Source: Lucinisca nassula (lineage: Eukaryota; Mollusca; Bivalvia; Lucinida; Lucinidae). Taken from it: 64,000 nucleotides of DNA. The notes under the pieces were generated by a model. The model saw only the letters and a program-made list of their open reading frames with translations, was not told the DNA's origin and did not search any database. Every line of letters starts with the position of its first letter. The first letter of the stretch is position 1. The DNA is taken from contig CAUZLF010000751.1 of the NCBI GenBank assembly GCA_963580285.1, positions 52,436 through 116,435 of the forward strand. The letters run 5' to 3'. Both the position numbers and the translations under genes were made by a program. Shown here one piece after another: positions 30,601-41,710 of this stretch.

Positions 30601-30865
30601 CTTAACGAAGCAAGGTAAAATGACTATCTACAACTCTTTTATCATCTCTAATTTCAATTATTGTCCGCTAGCTTGGCATTTTTGCAGTAAGTCCAGTACA
30701 GACAAGATGGAAAAATTCAAGAGAGGGCTTTACGATTCATCAACAATGATTTCGGGTCATATCCCCAAGATATCCTGTCCTCCACACATACTAGTCCTTT
30801 GCATGTAAGGAGGATGAAACAAATGGCTTCTGAAGTGTTCAAAATTGTGTATATAGAGAATACCA

Positions 30866-31395
30866 GGTTCGTGTCATTTGATATCAAGTTTATCAGGCAA
30901 TGCTTTGAGAACGCTTGTAGAATCGCGAGGCTTGCCGAGCGATTCTACATGCGCTCTCGAAGCCGAGCCTGATAAACTTGATATCAAATGACACGAACCT
31001 GGTATTCTATTTATCAGTTAATCCACTTGCATACTCCTACAGTTTTGCTATTTTTTTCCAATAGTCCAGTTCATAGATGTGCAATATCACGTTGACATGA
31101 CAAAGCTCACTTGTCCTGAGATAGCATATCCCTTTTCCTCAACTCGTTTAATAAATTCAATAATACACGAGCACGATTGCAAGATTCTATTTATCATATA
31201 CCATTTAAAACGCATTTTATTCACGACTGTTTACAAAAATGTCAATATTCCGTCATTAGTAAACGCGACGTCGTTAAGGACGTCGTGCATGTAACGTTAC
31301 GGGACGTATCTAGCTAATTCGATATTTAATCCACTAGTGGATTATCGAAAATATTACATAGCGTTATTACACTCTCAGACGCGTCGTCATATGAT
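30866..31395. mobile_element. Foldback element (R/S type) inserted in the LINE
   Basis: A perfect inverted repeat of about 42 bp (AGAATACCAGGTTCGTGTCA... and TGACACGAACCTGGTATTCT) at 30870-31010 encloses an inner hairpin GTAGAATCGCGAGG / GCCGAGCGATTCTAC with apex GAGGCTTGCCGAG. The right part shares GCAAGATTCTATTTATCAT with 1745-1760. It sits between codons of the LINE RT. Confidence 0.75.
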
Positions 31396-31927
31396 AAAAT
31401 ATGTCTCCTGAATATAACAAAGATCTCATAACTGGACAAAATTCTTCATATAATTTCAGGAAAGAAAATCTAGCCACCATTCCACAAGTGAAAAGTACTA
31501 TGTCATTTCGTTATGAAGCTGCCCGTGTATGGAACTGCCTCCTAAACGACATTAGAAATACTGAGTCCTACTCTCCGTACAGGAGGCTGCTCCACGCCTG
31601 GGGTGGCATCATATGTAAGTGTCATGTTCTTTTTTATTTCTTTTAAGCATTTCCTTGTTTTAATCCTTTTACCTCCTTTGCTTTAGTTTATTTCGTCAAG
31701 GCTTGGTAAGCACGAGTCTTATCATGCCTTTCTTGTTGAATTTCGTGTTTCACACAAAGGTTGTATGTTTTGGTCGATGCTTTTATAAGTCTTTCTCTAG
31801 CCCTGCCAGAAGTATGTTTTTTTTTTCTCAAAGTTTTCTAAACAGTATTTTATTTTCCTTATTTTTTTTTCATATTTTAATAATTCAATAATTTAAACTG
31901 AAATTAAATTTAAATTACATAAGAATA

Positions 31928-32136
31928 AACAGTAAAATTCCTATATTAAGACCACCATTGGGACCGTTCAAAAGTGGTCTTTAAGACCACTTTTGAACAG
32001 TACCAATAGTGGTGTCTTATTAGAAGATACTGGGTGACAAACACAAGAAGAAAGAATACCAGAAACCTCCTCAATAAGCTTTTAAAAGCAGATTTAGTCT
32101 TCATTTTAGGGTCTTAATAGCGGAATTTTACTGTTT
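31928..32136. mobile_element. MITE N (CAGTAAAATTCC ends)
   Basis: CAGTAAAATTCCTATATTAA at left opposes GCGGAATTTTACTG at right. Inside, GGACCGTTCAAAAGTGGTCT / AGACCACTTTTGAACAGT form a hairpin. Half of another copy lies at 26948. The TIR style resembles pogo/Tigger MITEs. No ORF. Confidence 0.7.
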
Positions 32137-32620
32137 TGCATCCTGTGATATTCCCCTCATTCTTAGATGCTCATATGTTAGTATATGTTCTATATTGCAT
32201 GCTGTGATATATGTTTCTTCTTATTGTTGCATGTTGTGATATAGTTTATTAAGTTACTTGTTGCTTTACATAGGTTTGTCGAAGTAAAAGTCCCACAGGG
32301 CTTATGTTATATTGTTACAAATAATCGACAAAAATAAATATTCTATGTCTATGTCTATATCTATAGTAGAAAGAAGAAACGACTTTTGGAGACAATTATT
32401 GAAGATGATGACGCCTGTATCTTTAAAGTCGGGGGTCTGGTTCCCAGCTTGAACATGAACAGGTAAACAGCAGATAAAAGTAGGTGTGGCTTGGTCTTGG
32501 TGGGCCATAAAATGACAAGGATTAAAGGATATAATTGACTGTAATAAATAGCTGCTGTCCATATACATGTTTTTATCAAACAAATACCTTAAAAATTGAG
32601 ATAAATTGTGCTTCAAAACA

Positions 32621-32621
<1 letters not shown>

Positions 32622-32664
<43 letters not shown>

Positions 32665-32735
32665 TATTGTTATTATTATTATTTATTAATTAATTAATTA
32701 ATTATTTTAATTAATTAATTAATTAAAATTTATAT
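32622..32735. repeat. (ATT)n and (TTAA)n microsatellite
   Basis: About 70 bp of ATT triplets, then TTAATTAATTAA runs. Confidence 0.95.
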
Positions 32736-33575
32736 AAAACAATGTAGTTTTGTGTACTATAAAGCAAAACGGCATATTTGACTGAAATCAGATAAGCAAG
32801 TTCTTGATATAATTTTATCTGAGTGTCAATTTGGGCTTAGAAGAAATATATTTTCTGCTTCCATATCTTTCGCTGTACAAATTAATGAAAGAATTTCAGA
32901 AGAAAAAAAAACTTGGATGACAGAGATCAAATTTGATCAAATCTCATGGACAAAATTTGATAAGCAAAAGTGCAATGAACACTCTGTTAACTAAAACCAT
33001 AGAGTGGGTATTCGCTAGAGCCGCCTCATTGGGGCCATTCAAATGATTACCCACACTCTATATTATACTGTTGGTCATTTAGGCAGTTCTAACGCGCATC
33101 CACAATATATACAAGTATTTCGACTAGAAATAAGAAAAATCAAATATTTTACGCAGAATGTTAGTTCTTGTGATCATTGAGGCGGTTCTAATAAAAAGTA
33201 CATTGAAGTTGTTCGTTAGAACCGCCTCATTGAGGCCATTCAAACGAGTACCAACACTCTATAGTATATTGTGGGTACTCCTTAGAACTGCCTCATGAAG
33301 ATTTGCATATGTAAAATACTAGTTCTAGTACTCATTAGAAACGCCTCAATAGATCGGCCTCATTGGGGCGGTTCCAATGAATGCCTTGTGGGTACTCGTT
33401 AGAACCGCCATATTGAGGCCGTCCAAAGGAGTAGCCTCACTCTTTAGTATATTGTGGGTGCTCGTTAGAACTGCCGAGCACCCTAAATATATATTTGGAT
33501 TAAAAACAGAAGAAAAAAAATAAGTAAAATCTCATAACGTAAAATGCTAGTTCTTGAGATAAGAAAGATGCTTTT
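32736..33575. repeat. Cluster of decayed C-type palindromes
   Basis: From 32995 to 33500, pieces of GTTAGAACCGCC, TTGAGGC, GAGTACC.ACACTCTATA and GTGGGTACTCGTTAGAAC recur at least five times at 60-100 bp spacing, with many substitutions and mixed direct and inverted order. 32736-32990 is unassigned. No gene. Confidence 0.55.
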
Positions 33576-33582
33576 TAGCACA

Positions 33583-34022
33583 TGCATCACGAAAACACGC
33601 CTACACAATTCTGACCCCCTTGAACCCCACTTTTATATAGTAAAACTGGGATTTACAGGGGTAAACCTTCTATCGTCATTCATCTATGTTGTAAAGTATC
33701 CATGTTCCAGTTCAGGAGATGACTTTCATTTAAGCTACATGCTTACCGTCAAATCCTGTCTTAGCAATGTTGTATGTATACATGTCTCACTTAGCTTCAA
33801 TAAATATTGTTTAAACCAAACCTTTTTTTTCTTATTTCTGCTCTAAAACATAGATTGTGGGTACTCGTTAGAACCGCCTCGATGAGGCGGTTCTAACGAG
33901 TGCCCACAATCTATGTTTTGGGCAGAAATAAGAAAAATATCGCAAGTTTTCATCTAAAAACTTTTGTTTTTCTGCCTGTAAAATTTACACTGTATTTGTA
34001 TAGGCGTGTTTTCGTAATGGGC
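33583..34022. mobile_element. Element C copy with a 148-bp insertion
   Basis: TIRs are CATCACGAAAACACGCCTAC and GTATAGGCGTGTTTTCGTAATG (shown as TATAGGCGTGTTTTCGTAAT). The central palindrome lies at 33855-33909. The insertion at 33670-33817 is flanked by AAACCTT at 33663-33669 and 33818-33824 and ends near AATAAATATTG. The minus/plus ORFs are artefacts. Confidence 0.8.
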
Positions 34023-34650
34023 ATCTTAATGATGTCTGTTACATGTATGCAATAAACGCTTTGGTACGCTCTTCGTTATAAGAAGGTTTTGGAAATAACA
34101 CAGTTCAAGGATGGATCTAAAATACATAGATTACATAGAATAGTGAACATACGAGAGGGTCCTCAATGGAGCTTTATTTCCTAGATGCTCCAGTTTAACA
34201 TTTTCCCTATTGCAGGCCCTCAAAGTAGCACCCCCCCCCCCCCTCTGTCGAAACGCATTTTGTAACCCTCGGATCCAATTTCTAAAAGCTGCTTGGTAAT
34301 CTTATTTGGGTACCTGTTGGAGGCACTGATAAATCGCCCTGCCAAGTGCACTTCTGGACTTATATTTCTTTCCGGAAAGCATTTTCTTGAGCCTCGTTAC
34401 GAAAACACGCCTATATAAATACATTGTAAATTTTACCACTGAAAAAAAGAAAATTTTCAGATGAAAAATTTCTATATTTTTCTAATTTGTGCTCAAAACA
34501 TAGATTGTAGGTACTCGTTAACATCGCCTCGTCGAGGCGGTTCTAACGAGTACCCACAATCTATGTCTTGAGCAGAATTAAATACGAAAAATAAGGTATA
34601 GCCTTGCAAACCCCAGTTTTATTGTATAAAAGTAGGGTTTAATTTCAAAA
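33930..34650. repeat. Segmental duplication, copy 1 (uninterrupted)
   Basis: Shared landmarks with 35285-35543 and 36979-37420 are TACATGTATGCAATAAACGC, GGAAATAACACAGTTCAAGG, TGGAGCTTTATTTCCTAGAT, CTATTGCAGGCCCTCAAAGT, TCTGTCGAAACGCATTTTGT, AAATCGCCCTGCCAAGTGCA. A C-run lies at 34230. It ends in an element C copy at 34389-34650 whose right part is truncated. Non-coding. Confidence 0.85.
34389..34650. mobile_element. Element C copy, right TIR missing
   Basis: Left TIR GTTACGAAAACACGCCTATA, arm TTTTCAGATGAAAAATTTCT, palindrome 34505-34560, GAGCAGAATTAAATAC, and CCCCAGTTTTATTGTATAAA; then sequence departs from C. Confidence 0.75.
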
Positions 34651-34985
34651 TTCAATATTGGTCTTAAATCTCTTCTGCAACAAGGTCTATCGGAACCCGA
34701 ATTTTATGGTGACTTAGTATATAAATTCAGAAAAATATATAACCGCAATGACTTCAGCACCCAATTTCGTAAAATCATTCTTCGATATAAAAAGATTGGG
34801 TACAACATGGATGTTATACGACAGACTGCATGCATGGTAGTTAACCCAATCACGGTTGGCAACTTTGCTTCCCTCTTTAATTGCACGCCGGTGGGTCGGG
34901 CCTCAGATTCTATGACGGCTCCAACGTAAAGGCTTATTGAGAATTAGAGAGATCTAATTCTTGGTAATGTTGGTTGGTGCCTGAT
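34651..34985. other. Unassigned spacer
   Basis: A minus ORF of 60 codons (34704-34886) shows no recognisable domain. Nothing else supported. Confidence 0.3.
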
Positions 34986-35255
34986 GCTCTGTCTCTGGTC
35001 GGGCCCATCGGAGTCTAACTGTTGGTTTTCTTTTGCTCCAGTATTTCAGTGGTTTCTTGCTGTCGAGTCCTCACCGTTGTCTCACCTCTGTGGTTCTTTG
35101 ATTTTTTGTGTTCACGGAGATGTTGCACTGATGAGTTAGGAGGCCTTCATGCGGACTGAACAAATTATTTGTCTAAATCGCGACGGAAGTAAGGGCTAGG
35201 ATTGTGGCCACGTAAAATCGATTTAAGCCCCCCCCCCCCCCCCCTCCACAACCTT
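34986..35255 (+). repeat. Repeat M copy with C-run
   Basis: GTCTAACTGTTGGTTTTCTT, GGAGATGTTGCACTGATGA and CACGTAAAATCGATTTAAGC followed by about 20 C, as at 57728 and 28930. Confidence 0.65.
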
Positions 35256-35284
35256 TGTTTCGAGAAGAAATAAGAACATAATCA

Positions 35285-37420
35285 CAATTTTTCATCTAAA
35301 AACTTTTGTTCAAGTTCTGCCTGTAAAATTTACACTGTATTTGTATAGGCGTGATTTCGTAATGGGCATCCTAATGGTGTCTGTTACATGTATGCAATAA
35401 ACGCTTTGGTACGCTCTTCGTTATACCGAGGTTTTGGAAATAACACAGTTGAAGGATGGATCTAAAATACATAGATTACATAGAATAGTGAACATACGAG
35501 GGTCCTCAATGGAGCTTTATTTCCTAGATGCTCCAGTTTAACATAGACATAGACATAGAAATTTTATTTTACGTCGAATACTATCAACAGCACAACATAA
35601 GCCCTGTAGGGCTTTTACTTCGACAAACAATTGTAAAATAACAGCAAGTTAAATATATCACAGCATGCACATATATACATATAATTACTTACACATTAAG
35701 AGATTTTATCACATTGATTTAGCATTAGAATATTTGTAAATATTTTAGGGTGTAAGAAGTATGAGACAAAGGTAATAATGAACATAAAAAAGTTAAATAA
35801 TCATACACACTAAAAAGTATATCCGGCGCTTTAAATTGAAAATTTTAGAAAAAAGAGCTTGCCTAAAATTCACTCTCAAAAGTATCATCCGAGGGTGTGC
35901 GTTGACGGGCTGTCTGATTGCTGGGTACGCCACCTAGGTCGCCGCCAAAGCATCACCCTCGAAGGAACTTGGGTTACTACATCTATGACGATTACGGACA
36001 CAATGGCATCTGAGTTCAGCTCTTTTGCTACACAAAGACATTGTCATCATGCCCGCATTTATCCTTTTAAAACTAGCATTAGACTGATATGACATAGCAT
36101 AAATATGGTAAAATAACACTGGATGCATAGATATTAAGAAATTTGTAAGAGGCACTAAGATAATTTAAATGTAAGATTCCCTTGAGAAAGGCTCAAGGCG
36201 AAACTCGAGTGCTAAAAGATCAAAATTGTCTCTCAGCCTGGCACAGCCAATACCTTATTTGGTCGAAAAATCGAAAGGCTGCAAGGCATACCAATGGAAT
36301 GACTTGCTCGAAAGGTCGAAAGTAAAACAAGGTACTAAGCATGCAAAACAAACAAAGATTTAACAGACTGAAAGGAATAACATCCAGCAAGTAAATGAAT
36401 GAAAAAGATTAGGCAGAACATACAGGACACTTACATCCAAAGCCATTCCAGTTCTGGAGGAGCCTACGAAACTGTGGATAGGATTCTGCTAATCGCACGT
36501 TGTTTGGCAGGCTATTCCAGATCCTGGGGGCCTCGGACCTAAATGACCTCAAGCCATACCTTGTCGTGTTTACCTGTGGAACATCAGCAGTTTTCTCATT
36601 TCTGAAATTATAAGATGTCTCCTTTATATTAACAAGATCTTGGATGTAATTTGGTGAAAGACCATTAACAATCTTGTATACCTCACTAGCCATGAGTTTA
36701 ATTCTTCTCACATGCAAAGGCTGAGTATTTGACAGGTTTAATAACTCGCCCAGCGAGGAAGAATAATCATTAAATATAAATCTCAGGGCCCTCTCTTGAA
36801 TTTTTTCAAGTTTATTTGTACTTGAGGCACTGCAAAAATGCCAAGCTAGGGGACAGTAGCTACAATTTGATGCGATAAAAGAATTATATATAACCAATTT
36901 CCCTTGTTTGGTTAAAAATCTACCAAGTCTTTTTAAAACAGCTAATTGTTTGGATGCTTTCCTACAGATATCAGTAACATTTTTTCCTATTGCAGGCCCT
37001 CAAAGTACGCCCCCTCCCCCTCTGTCGAAACGCATTTTGTAACCTTTGGATCCAATTTCTAAAAGCTGCTTGGTAGTCTTCGTTGGGTACCTTTTGGAGG
37101 CACTGATAAATCGCCCTGCCAAGTGCACTTCTGGGCGTATATTTCTTTCCCGAAAGCATTTTCTTGAGCCTCATTACGAAAACACGCCTATATAAATACA
37201 TTGTAAATTTTACCACTGAAAAAAAGAAAATTTTCAGATGAAAAAATTCTATATTTTTCTAATTTGTGCTCAAAACATAGATTGTAGGTACTCGTTAACA
37301 CCGCCTCGTCGAGGCGGTTCTAACGAGTACCCACAATCTATGTCTTGAGCAGAAATAAGAAAAATAAGGTATAGCCTTGCAAACCCCAGTTTTACTATAT
37401 ATATAAAAGTGGGGTTAAAG
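35285..37420. repeat. Segmental duplication, copy 2 (split by a LINE)
   Basis: Left part 35285-35543 and right part 36979-37420 are collinear with copy 1 at 33930-34650. The break falls at CCAGTTTAACAT / ATCAGTAACATTTTTTCC; copy 1 has CCAGTTTAACATTTTCCC. Everything between is one LINE insertion. Differences between copies are scattered substitutions, so duplication preceded the LINE. Confidence 0.85.
35544..36978 (-). pseudogene. 5'-truncated LINE (family 5), RT C-terminal fragment
   Basis: The minus ORF 36409-36897 (162 codons) encodes the thumb/C-terminal part of a Jockey/CR1-like RT: YCPLAWHFCSASSTNKLEKI, IQERALRFIFNDY, ...APRIWNSLPNNVR. No RT catalytic FADD is included. The 3'UTR ends at the left edge with GTCGAAGTAAAAGCCCTACA and a (TCTATG)n tail (plus: AGACATAGACATAGAAATTT at 35544). 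A short TAACAT duplication flanks it. Related to the plus copy at 30608-32366. Confidence 0.85.
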
Positions 37421-37452
37421 GGAGTCGCATTTTATAGGCGTGTTTTCGTAAA
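37168..37452. mobile_element. Element C copy, both TIRs present
   Basis: CATTACGAAAACACGCCTAT at left and TATAGGCGTGTTTTCGTAA at right; palindrome 37286-37342; arm CCCCAGTTTTACTATATATA / AAAGTGGGGTTAAAG. Lies at the end of segmental copy 2 and touches a mariner fragment at its right edge. Confidence 0.85.
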
Positions 37453-37735
37453 AAAGAAGTGGAAACAAGAACACGTCGCATGGACTCAGGTCAGGAGAAA
37501 AGGGAGGATGACTTACAACCTTGACCTTTTCTGCAGCCAAATACAACCTCACAACCTCAGACTTGTGAGAGGAGGCATTGTCATGGATCAGGTGCAATCC
37601 TGACCAACCTTTGCTTGGACACTTCTTATTGTAGAACGCCTTGACTTTCTTTAGTACAGCGTTCTTATAGAATCGACGGTGACTGAATGTCCAGAAGGAC
37701 AAGCCACTTGAACCACTGGCCCACTAGAATGGAAT
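37453..37735 (-). pseudogene. mariner-type transposase fragment
   Basis: On the minus strand about 80 codons read HRRFYKNAVL...WSGLHLIHDNASSHKSEVV...VVSHPPFSPDLSPCDVFLFP. IHDNASSH and the SPDLSPCD block are the second and third catalytic aspartate regions of mariner (DD34D-like) transposases. The first aspartate, helix-turn-helix and TIRs are missing, and the 3' end is truncated where element C begins. Not functional. Confidence 0.8.
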
Positions 37736-37779
37736 AATATCGCATACAACATCTGCCTCTGGGCAATACAGGGGCGCTT

Positions 37780-37822
37780 TTTTTATCTTTTGCGCTAACC
37801 ACTGAGCTATCACGCTCCACGA
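37780..37822 (-). mobile_element. SINE G head fragment
   Basis: GCGCTAACCACTGAGCTATC and ACGCTCCAC are the reverse complement of the G head (A-box region) only. Confidence 0.6.
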
Positions 37823-38590
37823 ACATATTAGGCCCTTTTCTTCCTCTGGCGGCTCACATATAGCTCTTTGCAGTATTATTCACGTAACCTTCACATCGTA
37901 TCACAATTTTTGCTTGCTTAGGCCTACTAGATAAATAACAATCTACATATGCACAGATCGCCCGCTAGGAATCCCGGCTATTAGTACGACCACATATACG
38001 CTGAACTGGAAAGTTGTCGGCAAAGGCTCGTTATTTGGGCATATTAATTTGATATATTATAGAATTGGCTTCAGATCAATATTTGAAATGGATAATTATT
38101 TATTAATGCATACAGAATATAGTATTGTTTCTATCTTTCAAGCATTTCAAAATAAGAACCAAATTGATTTGGTTTTCCCGTACAATCTCATATAAAGTTG
38201 ACAGAACAGCATTTCTGATCATGCGCATTATCGGTCTTTCTCGCAGAATAACGTTTCAGACGCCATTAACGTTCCCCGAGACACGGACGTGATTTCGCCT
38301 ACAATCTCGCTTTTTGTGCAAGACGAGAGGTTTTCCCATATTTTTGCAAATGATAATTACTTATTCTGTGCTGTCACTAGTTAATGAATGTGGCATAAAA
38401 AAGTTCAATTATGTATCTTTAAATATTCGCAAGTGTCGGTACACACAGACAGTTTTTCAACATTTTCTTAGGCAAAAAACAGTTGGCAGGTGAAGCATCG
38501 TCTGCACAAAATTCTTTCAAATTACTTGAAATGGTGTTTCATCCTCGAGAAAAATGCCTTATAGATATACAACAACAACAACATCTTTTC
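37823..38590. other. Unassigned spacer
   Basis: A+T-rich, no ORF of note, no recognised repeat except ACAACAACAACA at about 38568. Confidence 0.3.
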
Positions 38591-38593
38591 TTT

Positions 38594-38682
38594 TGTTTGA
38601 GTTGAGGTTTTACGTCCCCTCCAACACTTAAGGTTATTTTGGAGACATTGCTTCCGATTTTGTGGGACTTTTACCCGACAAG
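38594..38682 (-). mobile_element. SINE-like family B tail fragment
   Basis: TTTGAGTTGAGGTTTTACGT to GGGACTTTTACCCGACA; 5' truncated; directly followed by SINE G. Confidence 0.7.
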
Positions 38683-38892
38683 GAGCGTGATAGCTCAGTG
38701 GTTAGTGCACTTGCTTCTAATGCTAGAGGTCCCAGAGCGGCGATAAAATTTCGGTGTCCGAACACGCTCCATTGGCATCATTTGCAGGGATGAATGTCAT
38801 AAAGTGCACCGTCCTTCGGATCGGGACGTTAACTGGAGGCCCCTGTGCAGGGAGAACCATCCCCTGTGCACGTTATCTATCTATCTACCATA
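38683..38892 (+). mobile_element. SINE G head and body fused to LINE 1
   Basis: Head GAGCGTGATAGCTCAGTGGT. The B-box region is damaged (AGGTCCCAGAGCGGCG). Body CATTGGCATCATTTGCAGGG, GGATCGGGACGTTAACTGGA. The normal G 3' end is replaced after CCCTGTGCACGTTA by TCTATCTATCTACC, and LINE coding sequence follows in the same orientation. Confidence 0.75.
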
Positions 38893-41710
38893 ACAAGCGA
38901 GACCTACTCTGTACAGAAACTCCGGAGTTGGACACCAACTGTGAACTAGTTTGGTGTAAATTGAACATCATTGGATGTAGGACTTTGTACCTTGGATCTT
39001 TTTATCGCCCACCAGATCAGATTGACCCAGAATATCTTGAGGCTTTTAATTCATCTTTGTCTAGGATAATGTCAAATGCAAATGCCCATATTTTGGTTGG
39101 CGGAGACTTTAATTGTGGTGACATTGAATGGAGCAGCATGCAGGCCTAAAAGGCAGACACAGCAACAACTTTTGGATATAATTAAAGAACACTGCCTGGC
39201 CCAAGTTGTTAACATACCCACCCGACAAGAAAAGACCCTTGATTTATTGTTTACAAATTCTCCATCCCCAGTAAGCCGAGTTAAAAGGGGATGCCCCCGA
39301 TTGGCAAAGCTGATCATGACATAGTCCTTGTTGAGTATGACATAAAAGCTAAACGAATCAGACAAGTCCCGCGTAAAGTTTTTCTCTACAAACGTGCGGA
39401 TATGGATGGTCTGCGAGACCATATGGCGCGATTTAAGGATTCGTTCCTTTCCTCTGACCTCTCACACATGTCAGTTAATGACCTGTGGGTCAGTTTTAAG
39501 TCCGAATTAACCACGGCAATGGAAAGGTTTATACCAACTAAAATGACCAAAACAAAATATAGGGCACCATGGATCGATAACAAGATCAAGCATCTCATCA
39601 GAAGACGGAATAGAATGTATTTTCGTGCTCGCAAGTCTAGCAGCCGGGGGCCTGACGTTAAGAACCATTACAAACGGTTCAGAGCACATGTGCAAAAGGT
39701 TATAAGAGATGCATATTGGAAGCATGTTTCCAGCATCTTTACCTTTGAAGATGACAATATAGATCCCGATAGTCCCCAAAAGAATGGTAAAGTTAAAAAG
39801 TTTTGGTCATTCGTAAAGTCCCTGAAAAAGGATGCGTTTGGGATCACTTCGCTAAGGGAAAATGGAATTCTAAAAACAGATGCGCGCGATAAGGCTAATA
39901 TTTGCAATAAACAGTTTCAATCAGCATTTACGCGTGAAACTGATGGTGAGCTACCATCTAAAGGTGCAAGTCCGTTCCCCTCTATGGGGGACATAACAGT
40001 TGACCCCAATGGGGTCGCTAAACTGTTAGGTAAGCTCAAGATACATAAGGCATCTGGGCCCGATGACCTGAATGCCAGGGTGCTTAAGGAATGTAGTGCT
40101 GAAATATCTCCTGTGTTGGCCTTTATCTTCAATCAATCACTTGCCCAGGGCACTGTACCAGATGACTGGCGACAAGCAAATGTAACCCCGGTCTATAAAA
40201 AAGGGGAAAAATATGATGCAGCAAATTATAGACCAGTGTCGCTAACATGCACCTGTTGCAAAACCCTGGAGCATATATTAGTAAGCAACATCAACAAGCA
40301 CTTAGCCTTTGAGAGCATTCTTGCTGACTGTCAACATGGTTTCCGGAGTCAAAGGTCTTGCGAAACGCAGCTTGTTCAATTTTACCATGACATTGTGAGC
40401 AGTCTGGATGGGGCCATAAATCGTGGCCACAAACAGACTGACTTGATCATCATGGACTTTGCTAAGGCCTTTGACAAGGTACCTCACAGAAGGCTATTAC
40501 ATAAACTGGAGTACTATGGGATAAGAGGATCCACGCATAGGTGGATTAGCTCATGGCTCTCTGGGTGCTCACAACAAGTTGTACTTGATGGCCAAGCGTC
40601 TGATCCAGTCCCTGTTTTATCTGGAGTCCCCCAAGGTTCGGTCCTTGGACCGGTCCTTTTCTTGGTTTTCATTAATGATCTCCCCGATAATATCAGGTCA
40701 TCGGTCCGTTTGTTTGCTGATGATTGTGTCCTGTATAGGAACATATATTCTCCTTCTGACTGTCTTATTTTACAAGATGACCTGGATCAACTTGCACAGT
40801 GGGAGGCCGATTGGCAAATGAAGTTCAATGTGGCCAAATGTCACTCAATGAGAGTGTCACGACACCCTCCGGACAAGCAAATTAAGTTTGACTATACTCT
40901 TCACCAGCAAGTTTTGGAGCATGTTCAATCCGCCAAATATCTTGGTATCACCATCACTGACGATCTTGATTGGGGTCAACATATTTCAGAGATTACATCT
41001 AAAGCAACTAGGACTTTGGGATTCCTTAGACGGAACTTGGCTTTTGCACCTGGGCAGACAAAGGATGTTGCATATAAAACATTGGTTCGCCCTCAACTCG
41101 AATATGCATCACCCATTTGGCACCCCTATGTTGGAACTCAGACTCAGCAGGTGGAGAGGGTGCGGGGGACAGCTGCTCGATGGACCTGTAGGCGATGGCG
41201 AAATAGAAGTAGCGTCGGTGACATGCTTAATGAGCTAGAGTGGCCGTCCCTGGAGGCCCGTCGTGAGCAGTCCTCTTTAACCTTCTTCTACAAGATACAC
41301 TCTGATTCAGTGTCTATTGATAAAGATAGGTACTTGACCCCTGTAACACTGTCGACCCAAACAAGGGCATCAAAAGTAAACGACTCACAATATCGTAGAT
41401 ACCAGTCCTATAGTGATGCCCTGAAGAACTCGTTTTTTCCTAGAACTATTCCCCAATGGAATAGTCTTCCCTTCTCTGCGGTGAATGCCAAGTCCGCAGA
41501 AGAGTTCAAAGCCCGCACAGTGTAAGATTGGGTCTCAGAGGTATGCGTTTTAGGATACCTCTGTTATGCAGATTGTAAATAGTTTTAAGGACGCATCCAG
41601 TGCCTCTCTTTTTTTTTTTTCCCAGCTAAATTCTAAATTTAGCCACCCAATCAACTGAGGTAATGGCCAGATATGACCGACTCATTATAAGAAGATAGAT
41701 AGATAGATAA
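38893..41710 (+). pseudogene. LINE 1 (Jockey/CR1-like), endonuclease remnant plus near-intact RT
   Basis: 38893-39149 encodes the C-terminal part of an APE-like endonuclease (LGSFYRPPDQ, ILVGGDFNCGDIEWS). A frameshift near 39145 moves to a frame reading LLDIIKEHCLAQVVNIPTRQ, and a second near 39290 leads into the 744-codon RT ORF (39291-41525). RT motifs in order: NYRPVSLTC, LIIMDFAKAFDKVPH, LSGVPQGSVLGPVLF, RLFADDCVLY (catalytic FADD), AKYLGITI, VRPQLEYASPIW, FFPRTIPQWNSLP. The 3'UTR has a T-run (41611-41620) and a (GATA)n tail. Lacks the endonuclease N-terminus and ORF1, so not autonomous. Confidence 0.85.

Larger units (their letters stand above)
30608..32366 (+). pseudogene. 5'-truncated LINE (family 5), interrupted twice
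   Basis: 30620-30808 and 31401-31620 encode pieces of the C-terminal part of a Jockey/CR1-like LINE RT. The motifs are YNSFI.SNFNYCPLAWHFC and YNFRKENLATIPQ..., aligned with the minus-strand copy at 35544-36978. Coding breaks at about 30866-31395 (foldback insertion) and again by frameshift at about 30725. The 3'UTR is split by element N (31928-32136). The end is GTCGAAGTAAAAGTCCCACA, then a (TCTATG)n-like tail at 32343-32366. Non-functional. Confidence 0.8.

Noticed and set aside
37415..37702. Mariner transposase as a functional gene
   Set aside because: Lacks the first catalytic aspartate region, DNA-binding domain and TIRs, and its 3' end is replaced by element C sequence.
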